50,399 nucleotides of DNA from Actinomycetota bacterium. Lineage in GTDB: Bacteria > Actinomycetota > Actinomycetes > Nanopelagicales > Nanopelagicaceae. The position numbers were made by a program, and so were the translations under genes. A model generated the notes under the pieces. It had not been told where the DNA came from. It searched no databases and worked only from the letters and a program-made list of their open reading frames with translations. Positions 35,632 to 46,189 of this stretch are shown in pieces. Position 1 is the stretch's first letter. Each line of letters opens with the position of its first letter. The stretch covers positions 1 to 50,399 of the forward strand of contig WLJX01000008.1 in the NCBI GenBank assembly GCA_009701575.1. Direction: 5' to 3'.

Positions 35632-36216
35632 ATGAGAACAGCCCATGTAGTTCGTTCAACCAAAGAATCTAGCGTTGATGTAAAACTAAATCTAGATGGC
35701 ACTGGTGTGATTGATATCGAAACTGGTGTTCCATTCTTCGATCACATGCTCTCTCAACTTGGCAAACACGCTGGCTTTGATTTAACCGTTAGAACGAAGG
35801 GTGATGTTGATGTTGATTCCCACCACACGGTTGAAGATACTTCACTTGCATTTGGCCAAGCGCTTAGAGAAGCTTTAGGTGACAAGGCAGGAATTCGCCG
35901 TTTCGGTGATGCAATGGTTCCGCTAGATGAAGTTCTAGTTCAAGCCGCAGTTGATCTTTCGGGTCGTCCTTACCTAGTACATCGCCAACCAGAAATCGTT
36001 GAACTAATTGGAACATTCGACACAACTCTTGGTCGCCATATCTGGGAATCAATTGTTGCCGAAGCGCGTATCGCTCTGCATGTTCGTGTCTTAGAAGGAC
36101 GCAATGCCCACCACGTTTTTGAAGCGCAATTCAAAGCGGTTGCACGCGCACTGCGTGAAGCATGTGCATTAGATACCAAAGTCTCCGGAATTCCATCAAC
36201 AAAGGGCGTTCTTTGA
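35632..36216 (+). CDS. hisB: Imidazoleglycerol-phosphate dehydratase HisB
   Basis: HisB dehydrates imidazole glycerol phosphate. The 194-residue monofunctional enzyme has the manganese-binding histidine patterns F-F-D-H-M-L near residue 40, D-S-H-H-T-V-E-D near residue 64, and E-G-R-N-A-H-H near residue 158. An upstream in-frame ATG at 35611 exists, but ATG 35632 has AAGGGAG seven bases before it and gives the usual family start. No phosphatase domain is fused. Confidence 0.94.
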   Translation: MRTAHVVRSTKESSVDVKLNLDGTGVIDIETGVPFFDHMLSQLGKHAGFDLTVRTKGDVDVDSHHTVEDTSLAFGQALREALGDKAGIRRFGDAMVPLDEVLVQAAVDLSGRPYLVHRQPEIVELIGTFDTTLGRHIWESIVAEARIALHVRVLEGRNAHHVFEAQFKAVARALREACALDTKVSGIPSTKGVL

Positions 36217-36809
36217 TCGCAATTCTGGATTATGGATCTGGCAATCTACGTTCAGCACAACGCGCTTTCGAATTGGCGAGTGATGAAGTAATTGTCACGA
36301 ACGATGTAAAGAAATGCCTCGAAGCCGATGGGCTAGTGATTCCTGGAGTCGGAGCATTTGCCGCTTGCATGGATCAGCTCGTGAGCGCTGGTGGGAAGGA
36401 AATAATTGCCGCACGAGTTGCGAAGTCAAAACCGATTTTCGGAATTTGTGTAGGAATGCAGATTCTATTTGAAAATAGTTATGAAAAACAGGAGAGCACC
36501 GGATTGGGATTATTGGAAGGGGAGGTAAGCGAAATCTTGGCACCAATACTTCCGCACATGGGCTGGAACACAATAAATGTTGCGCAGGGCTCAAAGTTAT
36601 TTGCTGGGGTTAGCGAGGAGCACTTTTATTTCGTACATTCGTATGCCGCCAAGAATCCAGTTTTTGGTGCCATAAATTCAACCTGCAATTACGGTGAAGA
36701 TTTTCTCGCCGCAGTGGAGATAGATTTTATTGTTGCAACACAATTCCACCCAGAAAAGAGTGGCGCGGCAGGCGCGAAATTGATTAGTAATTGGGTGGGT
36801 TCATTATGA
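36213..36809 (+). CDS. hisH: Imidazole glycerol phosphate synthase glutaminase subunit HisH
   Basis: HisH hydrolyses glutamine and channels ammonia to HisF. The 198-residue class I amidotransferase starts [10 protein letters not shown] and carries the nucleophile C79 in G-I-C-V-G-M-Q, with the His-Glu pair in Q-F-H-P-E-K-S. The start is TTG 36213, overlapping the hisB stop as TTGA with AAAGGG seven bases upstream. The longer in-frame extension would lie inside hisB. Confidence 0.92.
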   Translation: MIAILDYGSGNLRSAQRAFELASDEVIVTNDVKKCLEADGLVIPGVGAFAACMDQLVSAGGKEIIAARVAKSKPIFGICVGMQILFENSYEKQESTGLGLLEGEVSEILAPILPHMGWNTINVAQGSKLFAGVSEEHFYFVHSYAAKNPVFGAINSTCNYGEDFLAAVEIDFIVATQFHPEKSGAAGAKLISNWVGSL

Positions 36810-37546
36810 CTGGATTGAAAAAGCAAATATTGGAAATCCTTCCCGCGATAGATGTTAAAGATGGCCGAGCTGTTCGACTTGTTCAAGGTGAGCTATCACA
36901 AGAAAGCACTTATGGACTTCCGGTAGATGTCGCCCGTGATTTTGTTTCCCAAGGTGCCGAATGGATTCACCTAGTGGACTTAGATGCCGCATTTGGAATC
37001 GGAAGTAACTTTGAGTTAATCCAAGAGGTAATTAAGAGCGTTGATATCAAGATTGAATTATCAGGTGGAATTCGTAATGAAGAAACGTTGATTCGTGCGC
37101 TTTCAACTGGATGCACGAGAGTAAACCTTGGTACTGCCGCAATTGAAGATCCTGAGTGGACGGCAAAAGTAATTTCCGAATACGGCCCAAGGATTGCAGT
37201 TGGCTTAGATGTTCGCGGCCACACTCTCGCTGCCAGAGGTTGGACTCGTGAAGGCGGGGACCTTTTTGAGATGATTGAGTTGTTAGATGCCGCAGGATGT
37301 TCGCGCTACATCGTTACTGACGTGGCAAAGGATGGAACACTTACGGGTCCTAACTTCGAATTGCTTAAAGAGGTTTGCGCTGTGACCAAGGTTCCGGTTA
37401 TTGCTAGTGGCGGCATTTCTGTTATTCAAGATTTAACTGATCTTCGCAACTTGACGCCAATTGGAATTGAAGGTGCAATTGTCGGCAAGGCTATTTATTC
37501 CGGATCATTTTCCTTGGAGCAAGCGTTGAAAGCTGCTCGCGAATGA
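36806..37546 (+). CDS. priA: ProFAR isomerase, PriA type (HisA/TrpF)
   Basis: The 246-residue beta/alpha barrel isomerises ProFAR in histidine synthesis. Catalytic aspartates are D16 (P-A-I-D-V) and D172 ([14 protein letters not shown]). A-R-G-W-T-R-E-G-G near residue 140 matches the PriA loop that lets actinobacterial enzymes also act as phosphoribosylanthranilate isomerase for tryptophan. Whether the second activity is kept cannot be read from this window, because no trp gene is present. ATG 36806 overlaps hisH by ATGA. Confidence 0.88.
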   Translation: MTGLKKQILEILPAIDVKDGRAVRLVQGELSQESTYGLPVDVARDFVSQGAEWIHLVDLDAAFGIGSNFELIQEVIKSVDIKIELSGGIRNEETLIRALSTGCTRVNLGTAAIEDPEWTAKVISEYGPRIAVGLDVRGHTLAARGWTREGGDLFEMIELLDAAGCSRYIVTDVAKDGTLTGPNFELLKEVCAVTKVPVIASGGISVIQDLTDLRNLTPIGIEGAIVGKAIYSGSFSLEQALKAARE

Positions 37547-38304
37547 CGCTAGCAAAGAGAGTAATTCCTTGTCTTGATGTTGCGGGCGGTCGGGTCGTTA
37601 AAGGGGTTAACTTTAAAGATTTAGTCGATGCTGGTGATCCAGTGGAGTTAGCCAAAAAATATGGCCTCGAAGGCGCCGATGAATTAACATTCTTAGATAT
37701 TTCTGCAAGCATCGAAGAGCGAGCAACAACTCTGGAGATTGTGAGACGCACAGCAGAGCAGGTGTTCATTCCACTAACTGTTGGTGGCGGCATTCGAAGC
37801 GCTGAAAATGTAAATGAATTATTACGTGCAGGGGCAGATAAAATTTCAATAAATACAGCCGCAATCGCTAGACCAGATTTAATCAACGAAATTTCAGATC
37901 GCTTTGGCAATCAGGTTCTTGTTCTCTCGGTCGATGCAAGAAGAGCCGATACTAAATCGGGCTTTGAAGTGACGACACATGGTGGACGACAGAGTTCTGG
38001 CCTAGATACGTTGGCTTGGATAGAGGAAGGCATTAGAAGAGGAGCCGGTGAAATTCTGCTGAATTCAATGGATGCAGATGGTACAAAATCAGGATTTGAT
38101 ATTGAAATGCTTAAAGCTGTCCGAGAAATTTCGAGTGTTCCCGTCATCGCAAGCGGTGGCGCCGGCAAAATTTCAGATTTCGCTCTCGCGATTGAAGCAG
38201 GAGCCGATGCCGTATTGGCTGCAAGCGTCTTTCACTTCGGGAATTTCACAATTAAAGATGTAAAGAAAGATTTAGAAAAGTGCGGTTTCTCAATTCGCGC
38301 TTGA
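37543..38304 (+). CDS. hisF: Imidazole glycerol phosphate synthase cyclase subunit HisF
   Basis: HisF closes the imidazole ring using ammonia from HisH. The 253-residue barrel has catalytic D12 in [13 protein letters not shown], the second Asp in L-S-V-D-A-R-R, and phosphate-binding G-G-G-I-R and A-S-G-G-A-G-K. It overlaps priA by ATGA, and hisI follows after 24 bases. Confidence 0.95.
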   Translation: MTLAKRVIPCLDVAGGRVVKGVNFKDLVDAGDPVELAKKYGLEGADELTFLDISASIEERATTLEIVRRTAEQVFIPLTVGGGIRSAENVNELLRAGADKISINTAAIARPDLINEISDRFGNQVLVLSVDARRADTKSGFEVTTHGGRQSSGLDTLAWIEEGIRRGAGEILLNSMDADGTKSGFDIEMLKAVREISSVPVIASGGAGKISDFALAIEAGADAVLAASVFHFGNFTIKDVKKDLEKCGFSIRA

Positions 38305-38328
38305 TGCCAAATAGGGGAGAATAAGCAC

Positions 38329-38664
38329 ATGTCAGTTATACCTACCTCTATACAGGAGCGCCTCTCTAAAGGTGAGTTGATATCGGTAATCGCGCAGGAT
38401 GTCGAGAGTAGAGAAGTGTTAATGATTGCTTGGATGAATCAAGAAGCGCTAACCAAGACCTTAGAAACAAAGCAGGCAACTTATTGGAGTCGTAGTAGAA
38501 ACGCACTCTGGTTAAAGGGTGAAAGTTCTGGACATTTCCAAGAGGTGAAGTCAGTTGCCTATGACTGTGACAGTGATGCGATATTGCTTCAAATCGTTCA
38601 GACGGGAGCAGCTTGTCATACCGGAGAACGAAGTTGTTTTCATAACAGGATTGAATTAGCATGA
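38329..38664 (+). CDS. hisI: Phosphoribosyl-AMP cyclohydrolase HisI
   Basis: HisI opens the adenine ring of phosphoribosyl-AMP. The 111-residue monofunctional enzyme has W-M-N-Q-E-A near residue 35, S-R-S-R-N-A-L-W near residue 54, and the zinc and magnesium cluster D-C-D-S-D-A near residue 81 with C-H-T-G-E-R-S-C-F near residue 98. HisE is not fused. AGGGGAGA lies about eight bases before the ATG. It ends the his operon and overlaps a small membrane-protein gene. Confidence 0.94.
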   Translation: MSVIPTSIQERLSKGELISVIAQDVESREVLMIAWMNQEALTKTLETKQATYWSRSRNALWLKGESSGHFQEVKSVAYDCDSDAILLQIVQTGAACHTGERSCFHNRIELA

Positions 38665-38810
38665 TAGAAATTATCGCGCTGGCAGTCTCTTTACTACTTC
38701 TAACTTATTTTATTTTTCGAATCTCCCGTCGTGGGATATCTAAGAGATATGAACGCAAGCCAGAGAATCCGTGGAGCGCATTAAGTGAGGGGATTGACCC
38801 AACGATATGA
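38661..38810 (+). CDS. Small single-pass membrane protein (49 residues), unknown function
   Basis: The ATG overlaps the hisI stop (ATGA), and its own stop overlaps the next start in the same way. The frame encodes an N-terminal membrane helix (residues 3-19), a basic stretch [14 protein letters not shown] and the tail [13 protein letters not shown] do not recognise a named family. The short motif W-x-A-L-x-x-G-x-D-P-T looks like a conserved tail of small actinobacterial membrane proteins, but that is from memory. Chained overlaps on both sides argue strongly that it is translated. Confidence 0.7.
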   Translation: MIEIIALAVSLLLLTYFIFRISRRGISKRYERKPENPWSALSEGIDPTI

Positions 38811-39319
38811 AAAAATTTTTGAGTGAAAAACAACCTTGGCTTACCTTTATCTTTAGGCTAATTCTTGGTGGAGTGTTATTGGTAGCCGGTGGATTGAAAG
38901 TTACGGATCCATACGCTTCCGCCACCGCTGTGCGCGCGTATCAAGTTTTACCAGTACCAATTGCAAATTTGCTTGGCTTTGTTCTGCCATTCATAGAAGT
39001 TGGGTTGGGAATCTTTTTGATTGTTGGAGTCTGGGTCAAGTTTATATCGCTTTTGGGTGCAGCACTGATGCTGGTTTTTGTATTAGCAATCGGACAAGCA
39101 TGGGCCCGAGGAATCTCCCTCGATTGTGGATGTTTTGGCAAAGGCGGATTGAGAGACACCACAGAGTTACCTGTGTTGACTTACGCCATCGAGATTCTTC
39201 GCGATCTTGCCTTAGCGATCCTTGGAGGTTATTTGTATCGCTTCCCACAGGGTAAATTAGGGTTAGATAAATCAGTTGAATCAGATAGCGGACTAAGGGG
39301 AGAGAACGATGGCAAGTAA
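38807..39319 (+). CDS. MauE/DoxX-like redox membrane protein
   Basis: The 170-residue protein has four membrane helices and a D-C-G-C-F-G motif near residue 105. This cysteine pair is characteristic of MauE-type proteins, which move reducing or oxidising equivalents for disulfide formation. It overlaps the DsbA-like gene by 11 bases, so the pair may form an oxidase and periplasmic thiol partner. The substrate is unknown. It may be the local counterpart of VKOR, which many actinobacteria pair with DsbA-like proteins. Confidence 0.8.
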   Translation: MKKFLSEKQPWLTFIFRLILGGVLLVAGGLKVTDPYASATAVRAYQVLPVPIANLLGFVLPFIEVGLGIFLIVGVWVKFISLLGAALMLVFVLAIGQAWARGISLDCGCFGKGGLRDTTELPVLTYAIEILRDLALAILGGYLYRFPQGKLGLDKSVESDSGLRGENDGK

Positions 39320-40007
39320 TAATTCTGGAGATAAAGGTTTGCGCGCAATCGTTATTGGAATGATTGTGTTCGTGTTAGCCATAACTGGAATATTTGTTTA
39401 TCTTGATAAGAAGCCTGCGCAGAACGCACTTACACCTGCATCTATTTCAAAAGCTGATGGCTCTGGATTGGTGTTCAACCCAACAGTTAAGCCACAAATT
39501 GATATTTGGGAGGACTTCCAATGTCCTGCCTGTCGTGATTTTGAAGCGATTAATAATGAATATATCAAGTCACTTATCGCTGATAAGAAAGCAAAAGTTG
39601 TTTATCATCCATTAACTTTCATCGGAGCGCGCTCAACGACTGGCTTTAATGAATCAATCGTTGCAGCTAACGCAGCTGCCTGTGCAATGGACGAAGGTCG
39701 ATTCCTGGAGATGCATGAAATTCTCTACCAGAATCAAGGTTCAGGCGAGAACACTGGAAAGTGGACGAAAGAATTTATGATCGCACTTGGAAACAAGATT
39801 GGGGTAACTTCTATGAAGTTCCAAAATTGCGTTACTGAAGGAAATTACGCCCTCTGGACTGAATCAATTTCTTCCTATGCAGCTGTTAAAAATGTTAATT
39901 CAACACCAACAGTCTTTGTAAATGGCAAAGAGCTAAGTCGAGAAGGTGGCGAATACAGCGATCCTGCTAAATTCCAGGCCGCACTAGCCGCTGGTGGAGT
40001 TAAGTAA
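39309..40007 (+). CDS. Membrane-anchored DsbA-like thiol oxidoreductase
   Basis: The 232-residue protein has one N-terminal membrane anchor (about residues 11-32) and an extracellular thioredoxin fold. The active site is C-P-A-C in E-D-F-Q-C-P-A-C near residue 73; the cis-proline region is S-T-P-T-V-F-V-N-G near residue 200. DsbA helical insert residues lie between. It should introduce or exchange disulfides in exported proteins. AGGGGAGAG precedes the ATG. Linkage with MauE upstream and Lgt downstream suggests an envelope-protein maturation set. Confidence 0.9.
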   Translation: MASNNSGDKGLRAIVIGMIVFVLAITGIFVYLDKKPAQNALTPASISKADGSGLVFNPTVKPQIDIWEDFQCPACRDFEAINNEYIKSLIADKKAKVVYHPLTFIGARSTTGFNESIVAANAAACAMDEGRFLEMHEILYQNQGSGENTGKWTKEFMIALGNKIGVTSMKFQNCVTEGNYALWTESISSYAAVKNVNSTPTVFVNGKELSREGGEYSDPAKFQAALAAGGVK

Positions 40008-40026
40008 CTTCTAAGCAAAAAGCTAA

Positions 40027-40836
40027 ATGAAGACTTATATCCCAACTCCGAGTTCATCAACTCTGGAGTTGGGATTTTTCACGCTCCATTATTACGCGCT
40101 TTGTATCTTACTTGGAATAATTGTGGCTATCTGGGTAACGAAGAAGCGCTATACCGCTTTAGGCGGCAATCCAAATGATATTTCTGATTTAGCAATTTAT
40201 GCAGTTCCATCAGGAATCATTGGTGGGCGGGTTTATCACGTATTAACTTCACCTCAGAAGTATTTCGGTGAAGGCGGATCTCCTTTTGCAGTATTTAAAA
40301 TATGGGAAGGCGGCCTCGGAATCTGGGGCGCTATTGCTTTCGGAGCGCTAACAGTCTTCATCTACTTTAAGAGGCGAAGTACTTCGCTAACTTTTGCACA
40401 ACTTGCAGATTCAATCGCTCCAGCCTTATTACTTGCACAGGCAATCGGAAGATTTGGAAACTGGTTCAATGGTGAGCTTTTCGGTAGACCAACAGAAGTT
40501 TTCTGGGCACTGGAGATTCCTCCGGAAAATAGAACGATCGGTTTCGAAAACTTTACGACATTTCACCCAACTTTTTTATATGAAGCGATCTGGTGCTCGA
40601 TCGTCGCGCTTTATATTATGCGCTCGAGATTTTTCCAAAAGATTTCGGGTAGTGGGGCGGTCTTCTTCTTTTATGCTTTTAGTTATTCGTTCGGTCGCTT
40701 ATTTATTGAGGCCATTCGTATCGATGACGCCAATGAATTAATGGGTCTCCGGCTAAATATTTGGGTTTCGGCAATAATCTGTGCTGGTGGTGCCGCTCTT
40801 TTCCTGCGGAAAATATCCAGATATCCCAGAAAGTAA
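40027..40836 (+). CDS. lgt: Prolipoprotein diacylglyceryl transferase Lgt
   Basis: Lgt attaches diacylglycerol to the lipobox cysteine, the first step before LspA. The 269-residue protein has about seven membrane helices and the signature G-R-F-G-N-W-F-N-G-E-L-F-G-R-P (residues about 141-155). F-H-P-T-F-L-Y-E follows, and a late G-R-L-F-I-E-A-I-R is present. The gene position between redox genes and gltB is normal for actinobacteria, except that trp genes are missing before it. Confidence 0.95.
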   Translation: MKTYIPTPSSSTLELGFFTLHYYALCILLGIIVAIWVTKKRYTALGGNPNDISDLAIYAVPSGIIGGRVYHVLTSPQKYFGEGGSPFAVFKIWEGGLGIWGAIAFGALTVFIYFKRRSTSLTFAQLADSIAPALLLAQAIGRFGNWFNGELFGRPTEVFWALEIPPENRTIGFENFTTFHPTFLYEAIWCSIVALYIMRSRFFQKISGSGAVFFFYAFSYSFGRLFIEAIRIDDANELMGLRLNIWVSAIICAGGAALFLRKISRYPRK

Positions 40837-40848
40837 TCCCGGTAGATA

Positions 40849-40854
40849 TAGAAT
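40849..40854 (+). promoter_or_regulatory. -10 of a probably leaderless VIT1-family message
   Basis: TAGAAT lies 6 bases before ATG 40861, the same arrangement as at hisD. No Shine-Dalgarno site is present. Confidence 0.5.
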
Positions 40855-40860
40855 TTGGTC

Positions 40861-41568
40861 ATGGCTCTGAGCGATGTTTACCTAAGAAATTCACACCACA
40901 AGATTCATAAAGCAGGGTGGTTGCGTGCCGCTGTTCTTGGTGCAAATGACGGTCTCGTCTCTACGGCAAGCTTGATGATCGGTGTATCTGCTGCGCAGGC
41001 AGAAAACTTTTTGATTACAGCAGGAGCGGCTGGTATCGCCGCCGGTGCTATGTCCATGGCAGTTGGTGAATACATTTCGGTTCGTTCACAAAATGATATT
41101 GAGGAATCAGATCGCCTACTTGAAATAGAACACCTAGCAATTGATCCAGAGGGCGAGCTTGAGGAGCTAATTGAAATTTATATGAAGCGCGGCCTTGATC
41201 GTGAACTTGCAACTAAAGTCGCAAAGACAATGACTGAAAAAGATGCACTTGAAGCTCATCTACGTGATGAATTAGGACAACATCCACATACAAAGGCGCG
41301 TCCAGTTCAAGCAGCGGTTGCTTCGGCGATTGCATTCACCGCTGGCGGTTTGGTGCCATTTGTTGGCGCACTTGCCCCAACACTTGGAACCAAAGTAATG
41401 AGCATTATTGGGTTTACCTTGGTTGGCTTGGTCGGCACGGGAGTTCTGAGCGCTCGAACCGCAGGCTCACCATACGGAAAGACCACATTGCGAATTCTGA
41501 TCGGCGGCTCACTCGGTATGGCAATCACTGCAGGAATTGGCTCACTAGTCCACCTGACAGGTATATAA
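40861..41568 (+). CDS. VIT1/CCC1 family iron or manganese transporter
   Basis: The 235-residue protein has about five membrane helices. Its first helix pattern A-A-V-L-G-A-N-D-G-L-V-S-T-A is typical of VIT1-type Fe(II)/Mn(II) exporters, followed by M-A-V-G-E-Y-I-S-V-R-S-Q near residue 64. A charged cytosolic segment with many Glu residues (about 78-140) matches the metal-binding hairpin. An in-frame TTG two codons upstream exists, but ATG 40861 fits the leaderless promoter. The metal is not determined. Confidence 0.88.
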   Translation: MALSDVYLRNSHHKIHKAGWLRAAVLGANDGLVSTASLMIGVSAAQAENFLITAGAAGIAAGAMSMAVGEYISVRSQNDIEESDRLLEIEHLAIDPEGELEELIEIYMKRGLDRELATKVAKTMTEKDALEAHLRDELGQHPHTKARPVQAAVASAIAFTAGGLVPFVGALAPTLGTKVMSIIGFTLVGLVGTGVLSARTAGSPYGKTTLRILIGGSLGMAITAGIGSLVHLTGI

Positions 41569-41668
41569 ATCTCGGCTTAATTGCTATTCTTACTCTCTTA
41601 TATTCAACTAAGTAAACGTTGGGCCATTGTCGTCCCGATGCACCTAAGCAATTAATTTAGGAGTCATC

Positions 41669-44600
41669 GTGACTTTGTTTTCGACAGTGCCACTTGCGCA
41701 AGGTTTATACGACCCAGCCCAAGAACGCGATTCTTGTGGTGTTGCGATGGTTGCTACGTTAAATAAAAAGGCAACTCACGAAATTGTTTCTCAGGGACTA
41801 ACCGCGCTTCGTAATATGGAGCATCGCGGCGCGACTGGAGCCGAACCGGATAGTGGAGACGGTGCTGGCATTTTAATTTGTATTCCTGATTCTTTCTATC
41901 GAGAAGTTGTAGATTTTAAGCTACCTGAATTTGGCGCTTATGCGACCGGAATCCTTTTTGTAGATAAATCCTTCTCTGATCGCAAATCAATAGAAGCGAT
42001 TGCGACTGAAGAGGGTCTAAATATTCTTGGATGGCGAGACCTTCCAATTGATTCAAAATCTATTGGTAAAACTGCGCTCTCAGTTATGCCGAATTTTCAG
42101 CAAATATTTCTAAGTGGCAAGGGCGGCGAACTTGATTTAAATCTCGAACGTAAGGCATTTTGTTTCAGAAAACGTATCGAGCACCAGTTCCCGATTTATG
42201 TTCCATCGCTATCGGCTCGGACGATTGTTTATAAAGGAATGCTCACAACTGGTCAGCTGGAAGAATTCTTCCCAGATCTTTCAGATACGAGAGTGGTTTC
42301 AACACTTGCTTTGGTTCACTCAAGATTCTCGACAAACACTTTTCCATCTTGGCCACTTGCTCACCCGTATCGCTACATTGCCCACAATGGTGAAATTAAT
42401 ACTGTTCGTGGAAACCGCAACTGGATGCGGGCCCGCGAATCGCTTCTAGCAAGCGAAATTATTCCGGGTGATTTAAGTCGACTCTTCCCAATTGTTGATA
42501 ATTCAAGTAGCGACTCAGGTTCATTTGATGAGGTTTTAGAACTTCTCTATTTAGGTGGACGTTCATTGCCACATGCAGTTCTAATGATGATTCCAGAAGC
42601 TTGGGAAAATCATGCAACGATGTCAAAAACTCGAAGAGATTTTTATGCTTTTCATTCGACAATCATGGAGCCTTGGGATGGTCCTGCTTGCATTACCTTT
42701 ACCGATGGCAAGCAGATAGGCGCTGTTTTAGACCGCAATGGACTTCGCCCATCTCGATATTGGATTACAAAAGATGGACTTGTAGTTCTTGCGAGTGAAT
42801 TCGGAGTACTTGATTTCAAACCAGAAGAGATTGCAAGCAAGGGAAGGTTGAAGCCGGGACGTATGTTCTTGGTCGACATAGAAGCTGGACGAATTATCGA
42901 AGATGATGAAATTAAAGATGGGCTAGCAAACGCTGCTCCTTATGGTGAATGGTTGCATGCAGGCCTTGTAAGACTAGAAGATCTTCCTGCGCGTGAACAT
43001 ATTGTTTATCCGCACTCATCTGTAGTCCGTCGTCAACGAGCATTTGGCTATACCGAAGAAGAAATTCGAATCATTTTGACTCCGATGGCAAAGAGTGGTG
43101 GCGAAGCCCTTGGTTCGATGGGAACTGATTCACCAATCGCAGCAATTTCTGCAAAACCACGATTGCTCTTTGATTATTTCTCACAATTGTTTGCGCAAGT
43201 AACTAACCCACCTCTTGATGCAATTCGTGAAGAGCTTGTAACTAGCCTGTCTGGTTCGGTCGGACCAGAATTTAACTTGCTCGATCCAGGACCGGCATCA
43301 TGTCGTCAGATCGCACTTGATTTCCCAGTAATTGATAACGATGAACTTGCAAAGCTAATTCACGTAAACGCAGATGGAAATCAACCAGGTTTTGCTGCTC
43401 ACGTTGTTCGCGGTCTCTTTCCAGTCCAAGGTGGAGGGGAAGCTCTTGCCAACCGCATAACTGAAATTCGCCTAGAGGTTTCGCAAGCGATTAAAGATGG
43501 CGCACACATAATTGTTCTTTCCGACCGTGATGGCGATGCTGAAGATGCTCCAATTCCATCACTGCTTTTAACGGCAGCGGTACACCATCATTTAATTCGC
43601 GAAAAAACCCGAACCAAAGTTGGGTTGATTGTTGAATCTGGTGAAGTTCGTGAAGTTCATCATGTTGCGCTTCTCGTTGGTTTTGGTGCGGCCGCGATCA
43701 ATCCTTATCTTGCAATGGAATCTGCGGAGGATTTAGTTCGTCAAGGTGTTATAACTGGTATTACTCCGGAAAAAGCCGTTGCAAACCTTATTAAATCATT
43801 AGGTAAAGGCGTACTAAAAGTTATGTCGAAGATGGGTATTTCGACGATTGCCTCATACACAGGTGCCCAAGTTTTCGAAGCTATCGGGTTGTCTCGTGAA
43901 GTTGTTGATGAATATTTTGTTGGCGTCACATCCAAGCTCGGTGGCATTTCAATAGACATGATTGCCGAAGAGACCATTAAACGTCACCACATTGCCTACC
44001 CGCCAGGTGGCGAGATTCCTGGGACTAAACGACTTCCTATTGGTGGTGAATATCAGTGGCGTCGTGATGGCGAGCCTCACTTATTCGATCCTGAAACTGT
44101 CTTCGCTCTTCAACATGCAACTCGCAATAAGCGTTATGACATATTCAAGCGTTACACAAACCGAGTTGATGATCAATCAAAGCGTCTAATGACACTTCGC
44201 GGCCTCTTTGAATTCAAGATTGGTCTGCGTCCAGCAATTGCTATTGAGGAAGTAGAAAGTCGCTCGGAAATCATTAAGCGCTTCTCAACTGGGGCAATGT
44301 CCTACGGTTCAATTTCTGCTGAGGCCCATGAAACTTTAGCGATTGCGATGAATCGAATTGGCGGCAAATCAAACACAGGAGAAGGCGGTGAGGATCCCGA
44401 CCGTTACATCCTCGAAGCTAATGGCGACTCTCGTCGTTCTGCTATTAAACAAGTTGCTTCTGGGCGATTCGGAGTAACAAGTGAATATTTAGTTAATGCA
44501 GATGATATTCAAATCAAGATGGCACAAGGCGCAAAGCCAGGTGAAGGTGGTCAACTTCCTGGCGGAAAGGTCTACCCGTGGATTGCGAAGGTTCGTTATT

Positions 44601-46189
44601 CAACTCCTGGCGTAGGTTTGATTTCACCACCTCCGCATCACGATATTTATTCAATTGAAGATCTGGCACAACTAATTCACGATTTAAAGAATGCAAATAA
44701 GAACGCAAGAGTTCACGTGAAATTGGTGGCCGAAGTTGGAGTCGGAACTGTTGCTGCAGGGGTAAGTAAGGCACATGCAGATGTTGTACTTATTTCTGGC
44801 CACGATGGTGGAACTGGTGCTTCTCCGCTCACCTCACTAAAACATGCTGGCGCTCCTTGGGAACTTGGTCTAGCTGAAACTCAACAGACACTTATGTTAA
44901 ATGGTTTACGTGATCGCATTGTTGTTCAAGTAGATGGCCAGATGAAAACTGGTAGAGACATTGTGATTGCTGCTCTCCTCGGAGGCGAAGAGTTTGGTTT
45001 CGCTACCGCGCCACTTGTGGTTTCAGGTTGCGTAATGATGCGGGTATGTCATCTAGACACATGTCCTGTTGGAGTTGCGACACAAAATCCAGAGCTTCGC
45101 GCGCGCTTCAATGGCAAACCTGAGTTTGTCGAAACCTTCTTTGAATATATTGCTGATGAAGTACGTGAACATTTAGCCGCTCTTGGCTTTAGGACTTTAC
45201 AAGAAGCAATCGGTCAAGTCGAATACTTAGATACCAAGAAAGCAATCCATCACTGGAAGGCGAGTGGCTTAGACCTTGCACCATTACTTGCAGGTCCAGT
45301 GGCTGGAGATACATCCCCTCGTCATAACACAACAAAGCAAGAGCATGGTTTAGCTGCGGCGCTTGATAATAAGTTAATCGAATTGGCACAACCAGCCTTA
45401 ACAAATGGCGAGAGCGTTAACATTGAAGTTCCTGTTAAGAATGTAAATCGTACTGTTGGAACGATGTTGGGGTCAGAGATCACCCGCAAGTTTGGTGGGG
45501 TAGGACTTTCTCCAGACACAATTAACGTTTCGCTCCATGGAACAGCTGGAAACTCATTTGGTGCATTTATTCCGAGAGGGCTAACGCTTCGTCTTTACGG
45601 TGATGCCAATGATTACGTAGCTAAAGGTCTATCTGGGGGGCGAGTAATAGTTCGACCTGATGAGAAGGCGAGCTTTAAGTCAGAAGCGAATGTAATTGCC
45701 GGAAACGTTATTGGTTATGGTTCGACTTCAGGTGAAATCATGATTCGTGGAAAAGTTGGTGAGCGCTTCTGCGTTCGAAATTCTGGTGCCATTGCCGTTG
45801 TTGAAGGTGTTGGCGACCATGGTTGTGAATATATGACTGGTGGAACTGTTCTAATTCTTGGCGCCACAGGTCGTAACTTTGCAGCGGGTATGTCCGGAGG
45901 TCGCGCCTTCGTAATGGATCTAGATGCAGCGCTTGTTAACACTGAGATGGTTGATGTTCTAAAAATGCCTGCCGACCAAGAGCTAATTGTTAAGAACCTC
46001 ATCTCGAAGTTTGTGGCCGAAACTGGCTCGGAAGTTGGTACAAAATTGCTAGGAGATTGGGAAGAAGCAAAGCGTCGCATCTCAATGGTTATGCCTCGTG
46101 ATTATGCGCGCGTACTTGCTGCGATGGAGCGAGCAGAACGCGAAGGTTTGCCTGTAGATAAAGTTGTAATGGAGGCGTTAAATGGCTGA
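41669..46189 (+). CDS. gltB: Glutamate synthase (NADPH) large subunit GltB
   Basis: GltB makes two glutamates from glutamine and 2-oxoglutarate. The 1506-residue protein has the Ntn amidotransferase domain with nucleophile C23 in R-D-S-C-G-V, implying removal of a 22-residue propeptide. The central and FMN-binding domains follow (G-E-G-G-E-D and G-G-T-G-A-S-P). The 3Fe-4S cysteines are in [12 protein letters not shown], and a C-terminal beta-helix domain closes the protein. The GTG start has TAGGAG upstream. The 100-base gap before it shows no clear promoter. It overlaps gltD by 8 bases. Confidence 0.96.
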   Translation: MTLFSTVPLAQGLYDPAQERDSCGVAMVATLNKKATHEIVSQGLTALRNMEHRGATGAEPDSGDGAGILICIPDSFYREVVDFKLPEFGAYATGILFVDKSFSDRKSIEAIATEEGLNILGWRDLPIDSKSIGKTALSVMPNFQQIFLSGKGGELDLNLERKAFCFRKRIEHQFPIYVPSLSARTIVYKGMLTTGQLEEFFPDLSDTRVVSTLALVHSRFSTNTFPSWPLAHPYRYIAHNGEINTVRGNRNWMRARESLLASEIIPGDLSRLFPIVDNSSSDSGSFDEVLELLYLGGRSLPHAVLMMIPEAWENHATMSKTRRDFYAFHSTIMEPWDGPACITFTDGKQIGAVLDRNGLRPSRYWITKDGLVVLASEFGVLDFKPEEIASKGRLKPGRMFLVDIEAGRIIEDDEIKDGLANAAPYGEWLHAGLVRLEDLPAREHIVYPHSSVVRRQRAFGYTEEEIRIILTPMAKSGGEALGSMGTDSPIAAISAKPRLLFDYFSQLFAQVTNPPLDAIREELVTSLSGSVGPEFNLLDPGPASCRQIALDFPVIDNDELAKLIHVNADGNQPGFAAHVVRGLFPVQGGGEALANRITEIRLEVSQAIKDGAHIIVLSDRDGDAEDAPIPSLLLTAAVHHHLIREKTRTKVGLIVESGEVREVHHVALLVGFGAAAINPYLAMESAEDLVRQGVITGITPEKAVANLIKSLGKGVLKVMSKMGISTIASYTGAQVFEAIGLSREVVDEYFVGVTSKLGGISIDMIAEETIKRHHIAYPPGGEIPGTKRLPIGGEYQWRRDGEPHLFDPETVFALQHATRNKRYDIFKRYTNRVDDQSKRLMTLRGLFEFKIGLRPAIAIEEVESRSEIIKRFSTGAMSYGSISAEAHETLAIAMNRIGGKSNTGEGGEDPDRYILEANGDSRRSAIKQVASGRFGVTSEYLVNADDIQIKMAQGAKPGEGGQLPGGKVYPWIAKVRYSTPGVGLISPPPHHDIYSIEDLAQLIHDLKNANKNARVHVKLVAEVGVGTVAAGVSKAHADVVLISGHDGGTGASPLTSLKHAGAPWELGLAETQQTLMLNGLRDRIVVQVDGQMKTGRDIVIAALLGGEEFGFATAPLVVSGCVMMRVCHLDTCPVGVATQNPELRARFNGKPEFVETFFEYIADEVREHLAALGFRTLQEAIGQVEYLDTKKAIHHWKASGLDLAPLLAGPVAGDTSPRHNTTKQEHGLAAALDNKLIELAQPALTNGESVNIEVPVKNVNRTVGTMLGSEITRKFGGVGLSPDTINVSLHGTAGNSFGAFIPRGLTLRLYGDANDYVAKGLSGGRVIVRPDEKASFKSEANVIAGNVIGYGSTSGEIMIRGKVGERFCVRNSGAIAVVEGVGDHGCEYMTGGTVLILGATGRNFAAGMSGGRAFVMDLDAALVNTEMVDVLKMPADQELIVKNLISKFVAETGSEVGTKLLGDWEEAKRRISMVMPRDYARVLAAMERAEREGLPVDKVVMEALNG

